From Endothia cerciana (taxonomy: Eukaryota; Ascomycota; Sordariomycetes; Diaporthales; Cryphonectriaceae): a stretch of DNA of 64,000 nt. How positions within the stretch are numbered: position 1 is the stretch's first letter; each line of letters begins with the position of its first letter. Shown piece by piece: positions 32,076 to 44,971 of the stretch. The notes below the pieces were generated by a model, which ran no database searches, was not told the DNA's origin, and was given only the letters and a program-made list of their open reading frames with translations. The translations under genes were made by a program, and so were the position numbers. The DNA is taken from contig JALRMH010000065.1 in assembly GCA_026119935.1 (NCBI GenBank), forward strand, positions 1 to 64,000, read 5' to 3'.

Positions 32076-33002
32076 CTAATTGCTGATCAGCCGATTACCG
32101 CGAACAAGGCTGTCAATTCTTTTCTGAACAGCCTCAAACCGCATGAAGCCACAAATCTCGCTCTCCAAATGATTGATGATGCCAGCCAGAGTCGTGAACT
32201 CCCTTCGGCACTTTGGACAATGGTATAGAGGTTGCTGATCTGTGCGGTTGTAAGTAAGACTAAATGCCCAGGTGACTCTCTCTCAGGGCTTGGACAGCGT
32301 GTACTCACGAACGGGGGAATTAAGGTGTTGGTTGAGACCGTTGCATGTGTTGAATGTCCTGTGGCAGAAGTAGCAGACCCAAGCAAAACCATTCCAGGCT
32401 CGGTCGGTCGCCTCGTACTTGTCCGTTTCATGCCAACCAATAAGCTTCTTAGAGATGATCCCATCTGGGTCAAGGCGTCTAACCATCTTGTAGATCGTGT
32501 CACGGTCGAGATTCGGGGCGCTGGAGCAGGCGCCACGCTCTAAATGATGACAGAGGCCGGTGGCGGTGCTGTACTGTGTTTTGCAGTAGGGGCAGATGAT
32601 ATTGGTGCCTTGGTGTGTGCCCGACCTCAGATGCTATGTGCTGTCAGCTCAGGGTTTGGTGTGTGTGAAGTCATTCCCAAGACACACCATCCTGATATTG
32701 TTTTCGTTCTGAAAATGTCGATCGCAGTCAACGCAATAGTGATGGTCATCAACCTCATGGCCTCGTAGGTCATTCTCTGTGGGCCAAGTTTCATTGCAGA
32801 GGTCACATTCCCATGCGAAGTGATTCTTGTCATTCATATGCTGCCAACGCGCATTCTCAGATTTGAAGCATCGGGCGCATGAGTCGCACTCAAAGGCGGG
32901 GCGCCGGTGACCAGTTGCGTTGCAGTGGTTCTCGCGGGCTCGCCATCCCGCTGGGAAGGCCTTGAGGCAGGTAGCGCATTCGAAAAGCACATCAGGAGCC
33001 AT
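32076..33002 (-). CDS. C2H2 zinc-finger protein
   Basis: Three exons, 33002-32688, 32633-32309 and 32239-32076 (introns GTGTGT...ATAG, 54 bp, and GTGAGT...ACAG, 69 bp), give 267 residues. Six to seven C2H2 units are seen: CATCLKAF...HCNATGH, CDSCARCF...HMNDKNH, CDLCNETWPTENDLRGHEVDDH, CVDCDRHFQNENNIRMHLRSGTH (restored by the first junction), CPYCKTQYSTATGLCHHLE, CYFCHRTFNTCNGLNQHLNSPVH (restored by the second junction), CPKCRREFTTLAGIINHLES. Finger spacing is wide and the linkers are not the TGEKP type, so RNA or protein binding is as possible as DNA binding. Fungal homologues with this pattern are uncharacterised. The second junction supplying the last His strongly supports the model. Confidence 0.82.
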
Positions 33003-35376
33003 CTTGAAGACCAGTAGTCGGCTCGGTGATGATCGTTTGCTTACGTAGGGACGGACGTGCCATACATGTGTGTTCCAGGTGAGGGGAATCTCCTACCTAA
33101 TCGCTACGGCCAACGATGTTTTTTTAATTTTTTTCTTATCTAGCTGTTGGCTGGCTGAGTCAGCCGAAACGGCCAGGTTTCAGTTGCTAGGTTTCAGTTG
33201 TCGGCCCAGTCGGCGCCGCCACGCACCGACAAGGATTAAAACCAAAGCGCTCCAGTAATAATGGGTATGCGATAAGACACCCCCCTCGTTCGTTGCAGTT
33301 GAAACTCGAAGCACTAGGCTCAATGCCGTACTCCGATTTACATTCAGGTCTAGCGATCCTAGCGTTCTCCCTGTCGTCCTTCCCCCTCATTTCCCCTCTA
33401 TAGTGACCTCCGACAAGAAAGAGAGCGAGGGGCGGTGTCTAATAGGCTCAACTCGCCCGGGGGCTCGACGTCGAATAAGCTGCGTGGTAGTGGTAGAGAA
33501 CGCTATCGCGAGGCACACTGCAGGAGCCTGGGAAACAGTATCCAGGGTTGTCACTTGGCACCCAGTGTCCAGTCCCAGGACACGTGTTCACAAGTCTGCT
33601 CCAGGGCTCCGGAGATCGTCCGTAGACGCGGTGGCGGAACTGTAGGTGATACTTCTGGACTGGATCACGCTGAATTTCTTCAACGGACGACATCAGATCT
33701 GTATAGTTGACTATGTGGAGACACGCAACTCTGCCGGGAGATCCGTGGCAGGAAAACAAGGACGGAGGTGGTGGCAGTTAGCGCTCGTCCCACAGCGTTC
33801 GAAGCAGCTTCCTCAGCAGCTTTCCGGAGATTACCATCACATATTACACAAAGCCTGATATGACATTGTGTTGGTTGTAAGGCCTCGGTCGCCAGGGCCA
33901 GAATCAGACCACAATGGCTTCGTCTGGTCTCAGAAGGTGTATCAGGCAAAGCCTCTGATCCAGAGAATCTGGGAATAGTTAAAGATAAACAGCCCTCCTG
34001 CTCCCTTGAGGAGGTCTGTAGTTGAAGTGAATCAAGCTTCTTCCACTTGTTTATCCAACACATTGGAGCAGAGTCGAAAAGTGGATAAGAGGAGTGACGG
34101 CCATGCGGTGCTCCTACGAGTGAGCGCAAGTTTCAGGCAGGCGGGGCCTTACGATCAACAATCTCTAAACCAGAAACTGTTATTCAGGCTTCAATTATAT
34201 CCTCTCTCTGAACTAGTGTTCACCTATCTCTTTAATTATAGAGGGGCTTCACCTATTGAAAAAGTGATTCGTATGCTATGGCTAGGTATGCGGGCTCTGC
34301 CTTGCAGTCTTTGAAATTTGCTCACGGTAGTGTGCCAGTTCCCTTTTGTCTATACATCGCCGCAAGTCGAACAAGATAGCAGTATTTCAACTGTCTTAGC
34401 ATTGTCAGCACCCTATCTTAGCGCATTAACTCCTTCGTTCCCGGGGTATCTGTAGGCTTTGTTTTGGCGGTCTTGCTGGGGATAATGCTGACCTTGGCTG
34501 TAATTGCGTTCTCGATATTTCAGGTAGCACTCTCAGGGAGAATTCTAATTCTTGCATCACTTTCAGAGCTAATATCGACCTCACCTTGGATACGCAAATC
34601 ATAAAGACAGACCCAAGGATTGTTCCGGACGATCGAACTCGCTGTAGTAGTGCCATGGCTGTGTGTACACTGGTACTAGGAGGAATTATGCATGCCCACT
34701 ACGGTTGAAAGACTTAGAAAAGATTAGTCGTATGACCTCGGTGCGGTCGCTACATTCGTTTGATTTCTCTTAAACAGCCCCATCATCTTGAAAGCGACCC
34801 TGTCATCATTTCAGGCCAATGGTGCTGATTCTCGCTAGGGCTTAACTCATCTTAATCTATCGGGGCCTCCTTTGGCAGTGACCTGCGTATATGATCATGA
34901 GTGCCTTGTTGGAATTATAGATTCGATCTAACCACAGTGTGCAGGTGCTTTAAGATTGCGAGGCGTGAATGGTCCCCAGCTGGCTGTCTGCTGCAGCGCC
35001 GCCTGACATTTATTCCCAATAGCAGCCCTCACTCGGGAACAGATGACATTATGCTTCCTGTTCGTGTGTGCAGACTGCAAAATGCCATGGACCCCTGAAT
35101 TTGACAGTTCAGTTTCCTTGGAGTAATTTCATGTATTTTTGCGCTAACATGGTAATTGTTGGACTGTCTTTCTTCCCTACTCGATAAACTACGAAATGCT
35201 ATTATATGTAGCCCAATACGCGTCTTTCTAATAAGAGAGAAGTAGAGAAAAGAGGAAAGAAGACAAAGGTTGGTCAACACCACATTCCACCATCCTTTTT
35301 CGCAGCCACTCAGTAAACCCATTAGCAATGAAGAAATTCGGCCTTCAACCGCTCAGGGCTCGAGAGCACCGTCGCT
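33003..35376. other. Intergenic, no supported gene
   Basis: Long gene-poor stretch. Minus-strand open frames at 33448-33759 and 33680-34129 look partly protein-like but match no family I know and lack splice support. Confidence 0.4.
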
Positions 35377-37044
35377 CTAATTCTCTCGGCTCAGATCAAG
35401 ATCTTTCTTGGTGTTTCGAATGACGTCCTCAGCCAGTTTTTTCTGCATCTCCTCACCATCGATCACAGCAGCCGTCTCTTCTAAGCTTAGCTTGCCCGTC
35501 TCCACGAAGAGGAAGTAAACAACAACCAACTCAAATAGAAGCCAAACATCATATGTAATGTAGAATTTCCATCCCGAATTCGTGACCCCGATCGGATTCG
35601 CGTACTGATTGAAAATGAGAGCGAGGGCGACGAACAAGTTGTATAAAACGAGTCCTCGTGCGCGGAGCTGGTAGGGCAGGATCTCAACCACGTACGTCAC
35701 TTGAAGCGCTCCCCATCCCAAGGAAAATATCAGCTGGTACAGAAATATCATAGCGACGACGCCTTTAGCTATACCAGGGGGTCCCCCAGTTCCAGTGCTG
35801 AGATTGGCGCGCATCTCATATGTCGCCTCCAGGCCAGTCCAGACAACGTAGCATACCAATGAGCCAGCCGTGGAAATCAGAAATAGGGTTCGTCGGCCGA
35901 ATCGGTTGACTATCAGAGAGAATGCGAGCCCCCAGACCAAGCTCCATAGGGTCAGGAGTGCGTTGATTAGTGTTTGCTGTGATTCGGCTGTATAGCCGAT
36001 GGAGTTGAGGATTAACGTCAAATAATAAGAGATTAGTCCGTTGCCGGACCACTGGCTGAAGAAACTGACGGCAAGCACAATCAAGAATCGCTTCCGGTTG
36101 CCTGGTGTTCTGGAGAAGGACAAGTAAGATGCAGACGTAATAGCCTCTTGCTCCAGGCGCAATGCGGTGCGAATCTCTTCCATTTCGAGTGAAACCACCG
36201 GGTCAATCTCATCGCCATTAGCGTGATATTTTATGATGAGTTTCTTGGCTTGCTCATCCTTGTCTTGCGCAATGAGCCATCGGGGAGATTCCTCGATGAA
36301 GAAGCAAAGTAGGAGCTGGAGGACGCTCGATAGAGCTTGCAACAATGTTGGAATTCTCCACGCCCAGTCATTGTTGAGGCGAAATGTTCCGTAGGTAGCC
36401 CAAGCTGCCACGAGTGACCCCAGTCCCCACAGGCTGTTGTAGATGCTCACCATCGGTGCTCTTTGCGCGGGATAGGCTAGTTCCATGACAAGCAATGGGG
36501 CGGCCGTAATATTCAAGGCCAAGCCAAAGCCGAGAATACCACGAGCGGCAATGAACATGCCCGTGTTTTGTGCCCCGCCTTGCAGGGCAACGCCCACAAG
36601 CAAGATGAAGGCCCCAACCACAAGCCCGGGCCGACGGCCAAAGTGGTCACAAAACCAGGCGCAGAACGGAAGAGCAACCAACTGCCCAACGTTTTGAATC
36701 GCGTTGAGACTGAAGATCCGTTAGAATATCGCTTGGGCTCGAGCTTCCCTTAGCTCTTGAAAGAGAGTGACCCACAGAGCTAGATCACTGGCATCTGGAT
36801 GGTTAAAGTAGGCTTTCCAGGTATCGAGACTCTGGAGGCCATTCATCATAGAAGAGTCGAAACCCGTTGCATAACTCGATACCAAGGGCAGAATGAGGAC
36901 CAAATTGAGCTTGACAATGCCGGGATTTCTGAGCCAAGCGAAGACTCCTGCGCGACCGGCGACAGCCTCATCAACTGTAGTAGGGATAGTGCAGTCTTCC
37001 ATGTTGCTCCTACCGTCTCTTGCGAGTTCCTCTGGGGAAGACAT
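35377..37044 (-). CDS. MFS sugar transporter (lactose permease/hexose type)
   Basis: Plasma-membrane proton-coupled or facilitated sugar carrier of the major facilitator superfamily. Exons 37044-36776 and 36709-35377, with a 66-bp intron (GTGGGT...TTCAG, branch CTAAC) joining DASDLAL to LNAIQNVGQLVALPF, give 533 residues, usual for the family. Twelve hydrophobic segments are expected; landmarks are GFDSSMMNGLQSL, DHFGRRPG, ARGILGFG, YNSLWGLGSLVAAW, FFIEESPRWLI, GNGLISYYLTLIL, NRFGRRTLF and the C-terminal VETGKLSLEETA in place of the usual PETKG. That last motif resembles fungal LAC12-type permeases. The substrate cannot be told from sequence. No sugar-catabolic gene is adjacent. Confidence 0.88.
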
Positions 37045-38673
37045 ACTGAGAAGCGGTTGAAAGGATTGATGATGAGAACATAGTTCGTGTCGTTCCTTGT
37101 TGGAAATTGGGAGAGTTCACGAGGAGACGCACATGCACATCACCTAATCTTGGGGTATGTTAGTAGAACGGCATTGTCTCCAGATTTGGATAAGTGGTCA
37201 TTTCCTTATCATACCGAAACGTTGCATTGCACCCTTTAACCGACCGTTTCGCAGAGAAGATCGGACCCATAATGAAGATCAAGATAGGCGCCGGATTTCG
37301 TAGCTATTATCGGCAAAGGTTGGGGTAGAGACACTATCAATCTTTCAACCCACAGTATGCCAGACTCATGACGAGGACAGTAGATATTTTAGAGGATGCA
37401 CTGGATGGTAATATGTGTATCAGTTACATTGTACTTACTTGTTTTGACTGGCTAAGCCTGTCGACGGGGACGACACGGCTTGGATCGTACGAAACGGAAA
37501 GAAACAGGATACGGGCGAGATCACGTGCGAAACGCATGTGTACACCATCGTCTTTAGTTTCTGCTTGGGTGCCGGACTCGGGCAACCTTCAACAAGCGGC
37601 TGGGCCTCTGCAAGAAGGCGACCTGCGCTCATTCACAAGATCCTCCAAAAACCTTCTCCGATACCATTGCCTTGGGTCATGATGACGACAATCAGTAACA
37701 AGATCCGACCGACCCCAACAAACAGGATGAGAAGGAATACTCACGCTATCAACACTCACGCGAAGGCCCCGGGCCCCCGACTGGACGAAAAGACACGCAT
37801 GAGGTTTTCCGAGTGTTTAGTATCTCGCAGGACATTGACGATCAGGCAGCGCCACCTGATGGCTGTTGATTTAAACATGTGCTACGGTTTGAGGGTGTGC
37901 TGTGCAGCCGGTTTACTTTTGACAATGGCTCCATCTTGAGCGTTTGGGGCTTGAACGGGTCCGTCACGCTGAGTTACGGCTTTATTGGTGCCGAGCACAT
38001 GAATGACTATGATACAATATAGTGCGCATCGTTGTGCGATAATCAAGCGACCTACGGCTCCTTCAATATTGATCGTATGGTGATCGTATTATGCTATGTT
38101 CAAAGTTGATACGAGGTAGGTTTCGAACACAACCTTAGGGCCGATTGACTACCAACATCAGATGTGTCCTCTGAAGATCATCTCTCACAAATGAGGTCGC
38201 TACTAATCGTGGCGAATATTGAGCAGAGTTCGAAGTGGTGATAGTGGGGTCGAGTATATAACAAGCGTGCTTGTGTTTTTGCAAATTCCTGTAAACCGTG
38301 ATGATGTCGACAACGCCGCTACACTGAAAATCCTAGCAAAGCCCATTGGCAACTACAGCACCCAAATTAGTCATGATATTTACTCTATACTATAATTTGA
38401 CATTTTGCAAGTACGACGCGAGCCGCTGCGCCTTCATTTATACTTAGTGGCGTCGGACCGTATCTCCCAAGACCCCCTCCACTGACCCTAGTCCGTTCCT
38501 TGATGGTGCCTCTCCAGCCTGTGCTATGTTTGTCGCCTACATACGAACTCCTTGAGGCTGCTCAGTCCATCGCGATGATCTGTGATACTTCACATCCGTG
38601 TGTAGCAGCCGCTACCAGTCATCATGAGAGGTAGACGGCATGCAAGTTACTCAGGTATCCGTGTATCAGAGGG
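37045..38673. other. Intergenic with a possible coding relic at about 37800-38110 (+)
   Basis: A plus-strand frame reads VFRVFSISQDIDDQAAPPDG, stop, FKHVLRFEGVLCSRFTFDNG, LNGSVTLSYGFIGAEHMND, stop, CASLCDNQATYGSFNIDRM, stop. It looks like an old gene broken by TGA and TAG codons. I do not recognise the family. The rest of the stretch shows nothing I can support. Confidence 0.25.
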
Positions 38674-39003
38674 ATGACTGCCAGTACAAAGCGATTTGTG
38701 CAGTTTGGGAGCAATGTATGGGTGATGAGTGGTATGCTTGAGGAGACTGTTCGAGACGGGGTCCAGGCAAGTGCCAGAAGGTGGCTGATGGGGTCATTCC
38801 AGATCCAAATCACCGAAGATACTAGTCACGCATTTTACGATGATCATGACCAAGACCCAGACCCAGACCCAGGCGCTGCTCATGGTCAAGGTCAAGATGA
38901 CGGACAAGACCAGAGCCAAGTACAGGGCCAGGGAGACGACCAGGAGACGAGCAAGAGGGAGGCCAAGAGCTCTGAATCAGACAGACAAACATCAGAAACA
39001 TAG
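38674..39003 (+). CDS. Hypothetical low-complexity protein
   Basis: Open frame of 109 codons with an ATG start. The first half is unremarkable; the second is a run of DPDPDP and GQGQDDGQDQ type repeats that comes from a degenerate CAAGAC/CAGGAC DNA repeat at about 38850-38945. It could be a real small acidic protein or an accident of the repeat; nothing upstream or downstream decides. Confidence 0.25.
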   Translation: MTASTKRFVQFGSNVWVMSGMLEETVRDGVQASARRWLMGSFQIQITEDTSHAFYDDHDQDPDPDPGAAHGQGQDDGQDQSQVQGQGDDQETSKREAKSSESDRQTSET

Positions 39004-39331
39004 ATGACAACAATATCAATAAAATTATGGCATCGAACACTCGATAGGTGAGATGTGCTAACCCTCTCCTGATGCTTCCACTGTGGACATGATCAGCCTC
39101 AAGGAAAATCACCAAGCCTGTCGGAAGTGAGACATTCGCGAGATCAATAAGGAACCATGAGCACCTGCAAATCACGGTGACCTATGTTGAAGAGCTAATT
39201 GGATTGGATTGTGGTGATTGTGTGGCCATCCACAGCAAGAACATTCCTCCTGAAAAGCCTAGATACAATGAGAACACGTTTGTACCGTGATCCATATGAA
39301 ACACAGCGGTTCGAAGATGTATCCCGCCGTC

Positions 39332-39676
39332 TCAAGCACCGCCGTCTCCCTTCGTATACTCCCTCCCCATTGGCTCGCAGTATAACCGATCCGTATCATT
39401 CTCATTAACAACCTCGATGCCTCCACGGCCATGATCCGAGCCGCCGGAGCCCTCGAGTGACTGCACTGCTCGAGATCTATCCGCCGAAACCTCACGGCCG
39501 GATGCGTCGTAGTGGCGTGTCTCCTCGATCACAGGCTCATCGTTGTTCTGAGTGGTGGTACGCACTGTAGTGCCATCATGGTCTGACTGTCGCTCTGAAG
39601 AGGACGCATGGCTCGCCGTTTGGCCATTGTGCACAGTGCTGCTCGACGAAAAGGAGGAAGACGAGAAGTAAGACAT
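39332..39676 (-). CDS. Small Ser-rich hydrophilic protein
   Basis: Intact 114-residue single-exon frame from ATG 39676. Starts MSYFSSSSFSSSSTVHNGQ and continues with a polar, probably disordered body (TTVRTTTQNNDEPVIEETRH, SGGSDHGRGGIEVVNENDTD). Proteins with an MSY-Ser-rich start and a TTVxTTTQ centre occur as short orphan-like genes in filamentous ascomycetes; no function is known. No signal peptide or membrane segment. Confidence 0.45.
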   Translation of the reverse strand: MSYFSSSSFSSSSTVHNGQTASHASSSERQSDHDGTTVRTTTQNNDEPVIEETRHYDASGREVSADRSRAVQSLEGSGGSDHGRGGIEVVNENDTDRLYCEPMGREYTKGDGGA

Positions 39677-40225
39677 GGCGACCAGCTTCCGAATCTTGAT
39701 GCAGGTACTGCGGAGGTTTGGATTTTCTCTTCGTGTCTATTAATCCAAAGTGTCTGAGAGTCTGCACACACACGACATGGTGGCGCAGACAGTAATATGA
39801 GGTCATCTTCGCGGGTACCACGTGACAATCAAGTGTGACGTCACGCAAAGGGTAGACACTGCAAAGTAAATATTCAAGGCACGGTTGATCTCGACCTGTT
39901 GTGGACGGCAGCAATCGACGGGACAATGATACGGTAAGAATCTAGGTTGATACGTAAATAAGTGGGAGTTGTTGCAATGCTGCAAGGGCGTCGGCCGAGG
40001 TTGTTTCCTTACAGCCATTGGCAGCCCATGACTTCGCAGTCGGGGGACCAGACTCATGGTCACCAACAACTTAGCACTGGGCAATCGTGGTACATCACCT
40101 GAGCCTTGCAATTCTCATCGGAGAAATCGATTTGTAGCTAGAGATGTTCTGAGGAATCTAGCATGACATTGAGTTCGTGGCGATGACCAAGCAAGCCCCT
40201 GCTTTTATTCCTAAATCTGTCGACT
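39677..40225. other. Intergenic, nothing recognised
   Basis: Upstream flank of the small Ser-rich gene and downstream flank of the permease; no gene signal. Confidence 0.5.
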
Positions 40226-42232
40226 TCACTCCACGGTGACAGCCTTCTCCCTGTCGTTCACGTCTGAATCGCTCGGGTCCTTGATGATCATACCGTTGAC
40301 AATATGAGCTTGCGTCCGGGGTCCAGTATAGTACTTCTTCCCCGCAATGAACCAGTACGACAAGGACAAGACGAAGACGAAGAACATGATCACAACCGCG
40401 TAGTTCATCTAGCGCACGAAAGTCAGCAGTCATTTCCAACATGAGGAGAAAGGAAGGCATGCAGGGCAACGCACAGTATCAGCAGCCACCGGCATGACTG
40501 TCGGGAAGAAGAAAATCACCGACACAAATGCAGTCCAACAGCAAGCCCACACGTTGACAAACACGCTTGCCGGGCCCAAGTGCCATGGGCCGCGCTCAAA
40601 CTTGCTAAAGAACAGCTTGCACAGGATTGGAATACAGTAAGACCAGTCCAGTGCGATGGCGCAGAGGTTGAAGATGGCAGATATCGTGACGTAGCTGCCC
40701 AGACCGATGAGGTTGATCAAGATGCAGATCAAGGTATATAGCCACACTGCCAGGACGGGTGTGTCGGTCTTCTTCCAGATCTTGTACCAGATCCTGCTGC
40801 CGGGGAGCATCTCGTCTCGCGAGAAGGCCCAGATAGTCCGCGAGCCGGCCTGGAGAGCGGTAATGCACACGAAGTTCATGATGATGAAAGCGGCGACGGC
40901 GAAAAAGATCGAGGCGCCCTTGCCCATGACGTTGTAGTAGATCTGAACGACGGGCTGCTCAATGACACTGGCGAGGATATTCTTGGACGGATCATCGGAG
41001 GAGAGGTCCAGTGGTCCCATGCAAAACGCAAGCACGATGTTGAACAACCATCCGACAACATAGGTGAAGCCCAGAGCACTCGATATAGCAGTAGGAACCG
41101 TGGTGGCGGGATTCTTGGTCTCCTCGGCGATATGGGCCGCTGCATCATAATCGGTCATCGTCCAAGCCACCGAAAGGAACCCAAACAGGAAGCTGAAGCC
41201 GGGTGGTGTCCAGCCAGAGTCGGGCTGCACTTCGGTGAACACATATTTGGCGGAGTTCTTGTCCTTCTGAAGGACGAGCAGCGTGACGCAGCAGGCAAAG
41301 AGCACGGCGATGTGGATCACTGCGTAGGTTCTCGCGATCTTGGCGAGCCAGGCGGTGTTCAGACAGTTGACGCTGGCGTGCATGATGGACAACGCGGCCA
41401 TGACACCGATGATATGTCCCTGGGTTGGCGTGTAGCTGAAGTCCGAGCCGATGGACACGGCAGCGAGTAGCATCTGTGCGGCGCCGTAAGAAGATGAAGC
41501 ACTACCGCATATTTGGCCGATCAGGTTCAGCCAGCCTGCGTAAGTATCGTCAGCAAGAGAGGAATCTTAGGCAAGACGCCTAGGTTCCGGGGAGGCGCAA
41601 CATAAAGATCCGGGCGGAAGAGAGGAGGCCGGGCGGCGAGGGGGCCCAGGCAAGGAATCGAGTCCGGCAAGGAGCATCACATACCGTCAATCCAGGCAAT
41701 GATGGGCACGTATTTCTCTGGGGCGAGGTATTTGATTGTGAAATACATGGCACCTTCACAGCATGTCAGATCCGTTCGTTCTTCACAGCGATCACGGTCG
41801 TCACCATATTCGCACCAGAAGTAGGGTAGGCCGAGGCAACCTCGGAGATGGACAAGGCAAGACACATGGCACCGATGCCAGCAATGAGCCAACACCATAC
41901 GGCAGCAGGAGCACCTCCAGCGTAAAGCGGATAAGAGTAAGTCGTCATCACTGTGCCATACAGACCAGAGATACTGAGGGCGAAGCTGAAGGCAGACCAT
42001 AGGCCAAACTCTCTTTTGAAGACCTAATAAAAGTACCACCACTGGCGTTAGACATTAAAATACCGTGACAGTTAGGGAAATGCACAGGAGCCATTGCGCA
42101 GGGACGGCTTACAGGTTTGTAACCCATGGCCGCCAGGGCCATGTCGGCTTCATCGGTGCTGACTTCGTTGCTGGCGAACCGTGGTTGCTCGGCAGCAGCC
42201 TCGGCGGCCTTCTTCTCCGGAGTATGAGCCAT
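40226..42232 (-). CDS. APC-superfamily permease (GABA/choline/amino-acid type)
   Basis: Five exons: 42232-42113, 42023-41816, 41753-41685, 41535-40475, 40408-40226, all phase-consistent, 546 residues. The short third exon (69 bp) restores YPTSG-AMYFTIKYLAPEKY-VPIIAWIDG. Twelve transmembrane segments are expected. Landmarks of the fungal GABA/choline permease subgroup: MGYKPVFKREFGLWSAFSFA at the N-terminus, GGAPAAVWCWLIAGIGAMCL, SEVASAYPTSG, AWTMTDYDAAAHIAEETKNP, RTIWAFSRDEMLPGS, and LYTLICILINLIGLGSY. The family includes Uga4 (GABA) and Hnm1 (choline); which nitrogen compound this one carries cannot be told. A TATA-like or GATA cluster was not identified. First ATG in frame used; a GTG eight codons upstream is not a likely start. 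Confidence 0.88.
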
Positions 42233-44971
42233 AGCGGGAGGTGTCGCGTGCGTCACCCGCGTGTACTCTGCAGGAGAAATCAGTCTGGCAGGGTGTCGAG
42301 TCTTCGAAAAGCACTAGCAAGAATCGGTCAAGGCGGTCCAAGATCTCAGAACAAGAGATCTCGGGTCCAATGAGTTGGATTGCGCTACCTCCAGTGGCAC
42401 TCTGCAGGAAAGCCGTCAATATGTACAGAAAGGGCCGGGACGGAGGCAAGAGGGTGAGCTCGGTATTTAACCAAGGCGAAGTGTTGCAACAGGAGGGTCC
42501 TTATCCCGGGGGTAAGTGGGCCCCCGAGACCGTTGTGGATCCGCCGAGATATGGAAGATCGTAGGAGTGAGCGGTATGAGGAGGCGTCCTTGTCTGTCTC
42601 CCCATGGGCAGGGGAGTGTGGGCTGAGCAGTGCTCTGTGGTGTGGCGGGCGTGGACGACTAGCTCTTCTGGCACGGGAGCCACCCTTCTCAAATATGTGC
42701 CACAAGCGACGGATGGGACACCCAGAGGCTGTGACACATGGAAGAAAGCACTGTATCAGCCGCCTGGTCCGCTGTGTAGACTCTATCCGGCAGGCTCTAG
42801 AGGTACAAGAGCAGTCCGGCCCCCCCCCCCCCCCAACCTAACAGATAACGGACCGCTGGAGAAGCCTGCTTGGCTTGGGCCTGGCCGGGCTGGAGGGCTG
42901 GGATAGCTTATGCTCCCGGCTCCCTGAGGCCAGGCCGAATTTCTAGAGCCTTGGCAGACAACACTAGGGCCAACCCGGATTCGGTGCAGGTGCAGATTCT
43001 TCACTCGACCGCGGGGTGCCCGATGTCATGTAGCTTACTATGCAACAGCGCGATGCCGCATGACCGACCTGATCTACATTTTGTCGTGCATACCATACCA
43101 TAGCACATGCCATAGTAGCAGTACTGCGGGACATAATACACAAGGATCATCGAGGTCTGGCGACGGTCCTGCCGCGCCCCTGCTGCTCTAGCTTGCAGAG
43201 CCTTGCCCTGTCTGCCCATCCTGAGGAGTCGGTCCTTTCGAGTCTGAACACATAACCTTGCCTACATGGGCCTGGCTGGCCTGTTCTGGTCACCATACAA
43301 GAACGTTTCCGAAGGTGTGTTTCCTTGCACATGGACGACCTTGGTAATGACGAATCATCACGATGGGGAAATTGAAAAGACCCATCACCACCAGGCTACA
43401 GGTTTATCCACCCCCAGACGATCCACCTGATAAGCTGCCGCTCCGGCCCGTACTAACCCCATCAGACTGTCGGTACGGAGTAGACCCCGTGCGGGAGAGA
43501 AAAAACCTCACGGCCACACGGGTGTCGGTAAGGCTGCAGAGGCTCATCGGCGGATAATTAGTGAAAAGGGAGGGCAGTGGAGCTGAAGCTCTTCACGTGG
43601 CTCGCAGCTAGTGGTGGCAGGGCTATGGTTGATAAGTGATCCTCTTGCAGATCACCCCTTACTTAGCCTACTCTCCATTACAGTTCCAGCGCCTCTCACA
43701 AAGCCTCGCCTGGTGAGTCTGCCCGTTGACTTGAGGACGCCCCCAGTGATACCGCACAATTTGGTGTGATGTCATTGCGGATCTACAGAGTACCCAGTAG
43801 GGAGGACAGGTCCCGATGTTGCATGGCATAAGGGGGCCCCTCCTAAATGAATTCCGGGCGGAGGAAAGTCGGGAAGTTGCACATACACGACCAGCTCTTA
43901 TCAACCAGCCTGTCGACTTCTTGCCCAGCGGCTGTTCTTGCACTGCAGCTCATATCATCTCCATCAACCACGATCAATCATAGCACAGACTAGCCAATAC
44001 CTTCGACTGATATGTCGATCGTTGTTTTGGTGGCATATGTGGACTCCTCAAGCACCGCAGCAAAGGTAATACAACCGCCGTGCTGCGCGGCCCAGAGCGG
44101 ATTGCCCCAACAACAGGGCCACCAAGTACACACATCATCCGCAGGCAGGGAATATGTTGAAAGCCCGATACGAAGCCCTGGGGTCGAGCCGGCAACACCA
44201 AAGCACAAGACGGAGATCTTCCCCACGCATGCGGTGGTAATGGCCTAACACAGATGCTAGCCATCGAGGCTCTCCGACGCTGCGCGGATGGAATACATCT
44301 CCGGTACGTAATGAGTGCGAACTTCGGGTGCATTGCATCCTATCTTTGACACTCGCCCCGCTGCGAAGAAGGCCGCCCCATTTCCTGTTGGAAATGAATG
44401 TTGTGGGTGTTATTGCGCCCTCCAACCAACACAGCAAGCCTCCAATGCCTGCGACGGAGCCGGAAAGCAGAAGCCGAAGGTGACAGCAGGCCGCAACCGG
44501 ACTCTTCCGCCTCGAGTCCTCTTCAATGCATATGCACGACATGTCGAGGAGTGACAAACAGCTTTCCGTATCGACGATGGACCCTACCATACCAGCGTAA
44601 GGCAGCCCAAACGAGGCTCATGATGTTCGCTTGTCCGTAACGTTGATGATGCCATAACAGCGAGGTATGCCGGACCCAAGAAGCCAATGGTGTGCAATGG
44701 TATGTAGTTCAAGTGCTTGACCAGTCTGTTCCCTGCAAAATGAGCACCCAGAAGGTGTCTGTGGTCAGGCAGGTCGGATATCGGGAGGCGCCCTCGCAGG
44801 TCTTCACCGAATTTGTGTAAAGAGCTTGGCTGTTCCTGTGTATCCGCCGGAAGGGGACAGACAAACGCCAGGTCCAGTGGACGCCCGGCAAGATTCCTCT
44901 TGAAGAGTATGTGACCACCGGTCATGCCGTCGAGATCCGAACAGGTGCCATGAGAGCCACGTGCGATTAAC
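42233..44971. other. Intergenic, no supported gene; poly-C run
   Basis: 2.7 kb without a gene I can defend. It contains a 16-base C run (42822-42837). Frames at 43974-44590 and 44584-44925 look partly coding on the minus strand but shift repeatedly. Confidence 0.4.

Noticed and set aside
33680..34129. Minus-strand frame of 149 codons
   Set aside because: Some protein-like stretches but no recognisable domain, and the adjacent frames are equally open.
43974..44590. Several overlapping frames on both strands
   Set aside because: Both strands look equally coding and frames shift; no family assigned.
44584..44925. Minus-strand frame of 113 codons
   Set aside because: No recognisable motif; could be an old relic but cannot be supported.
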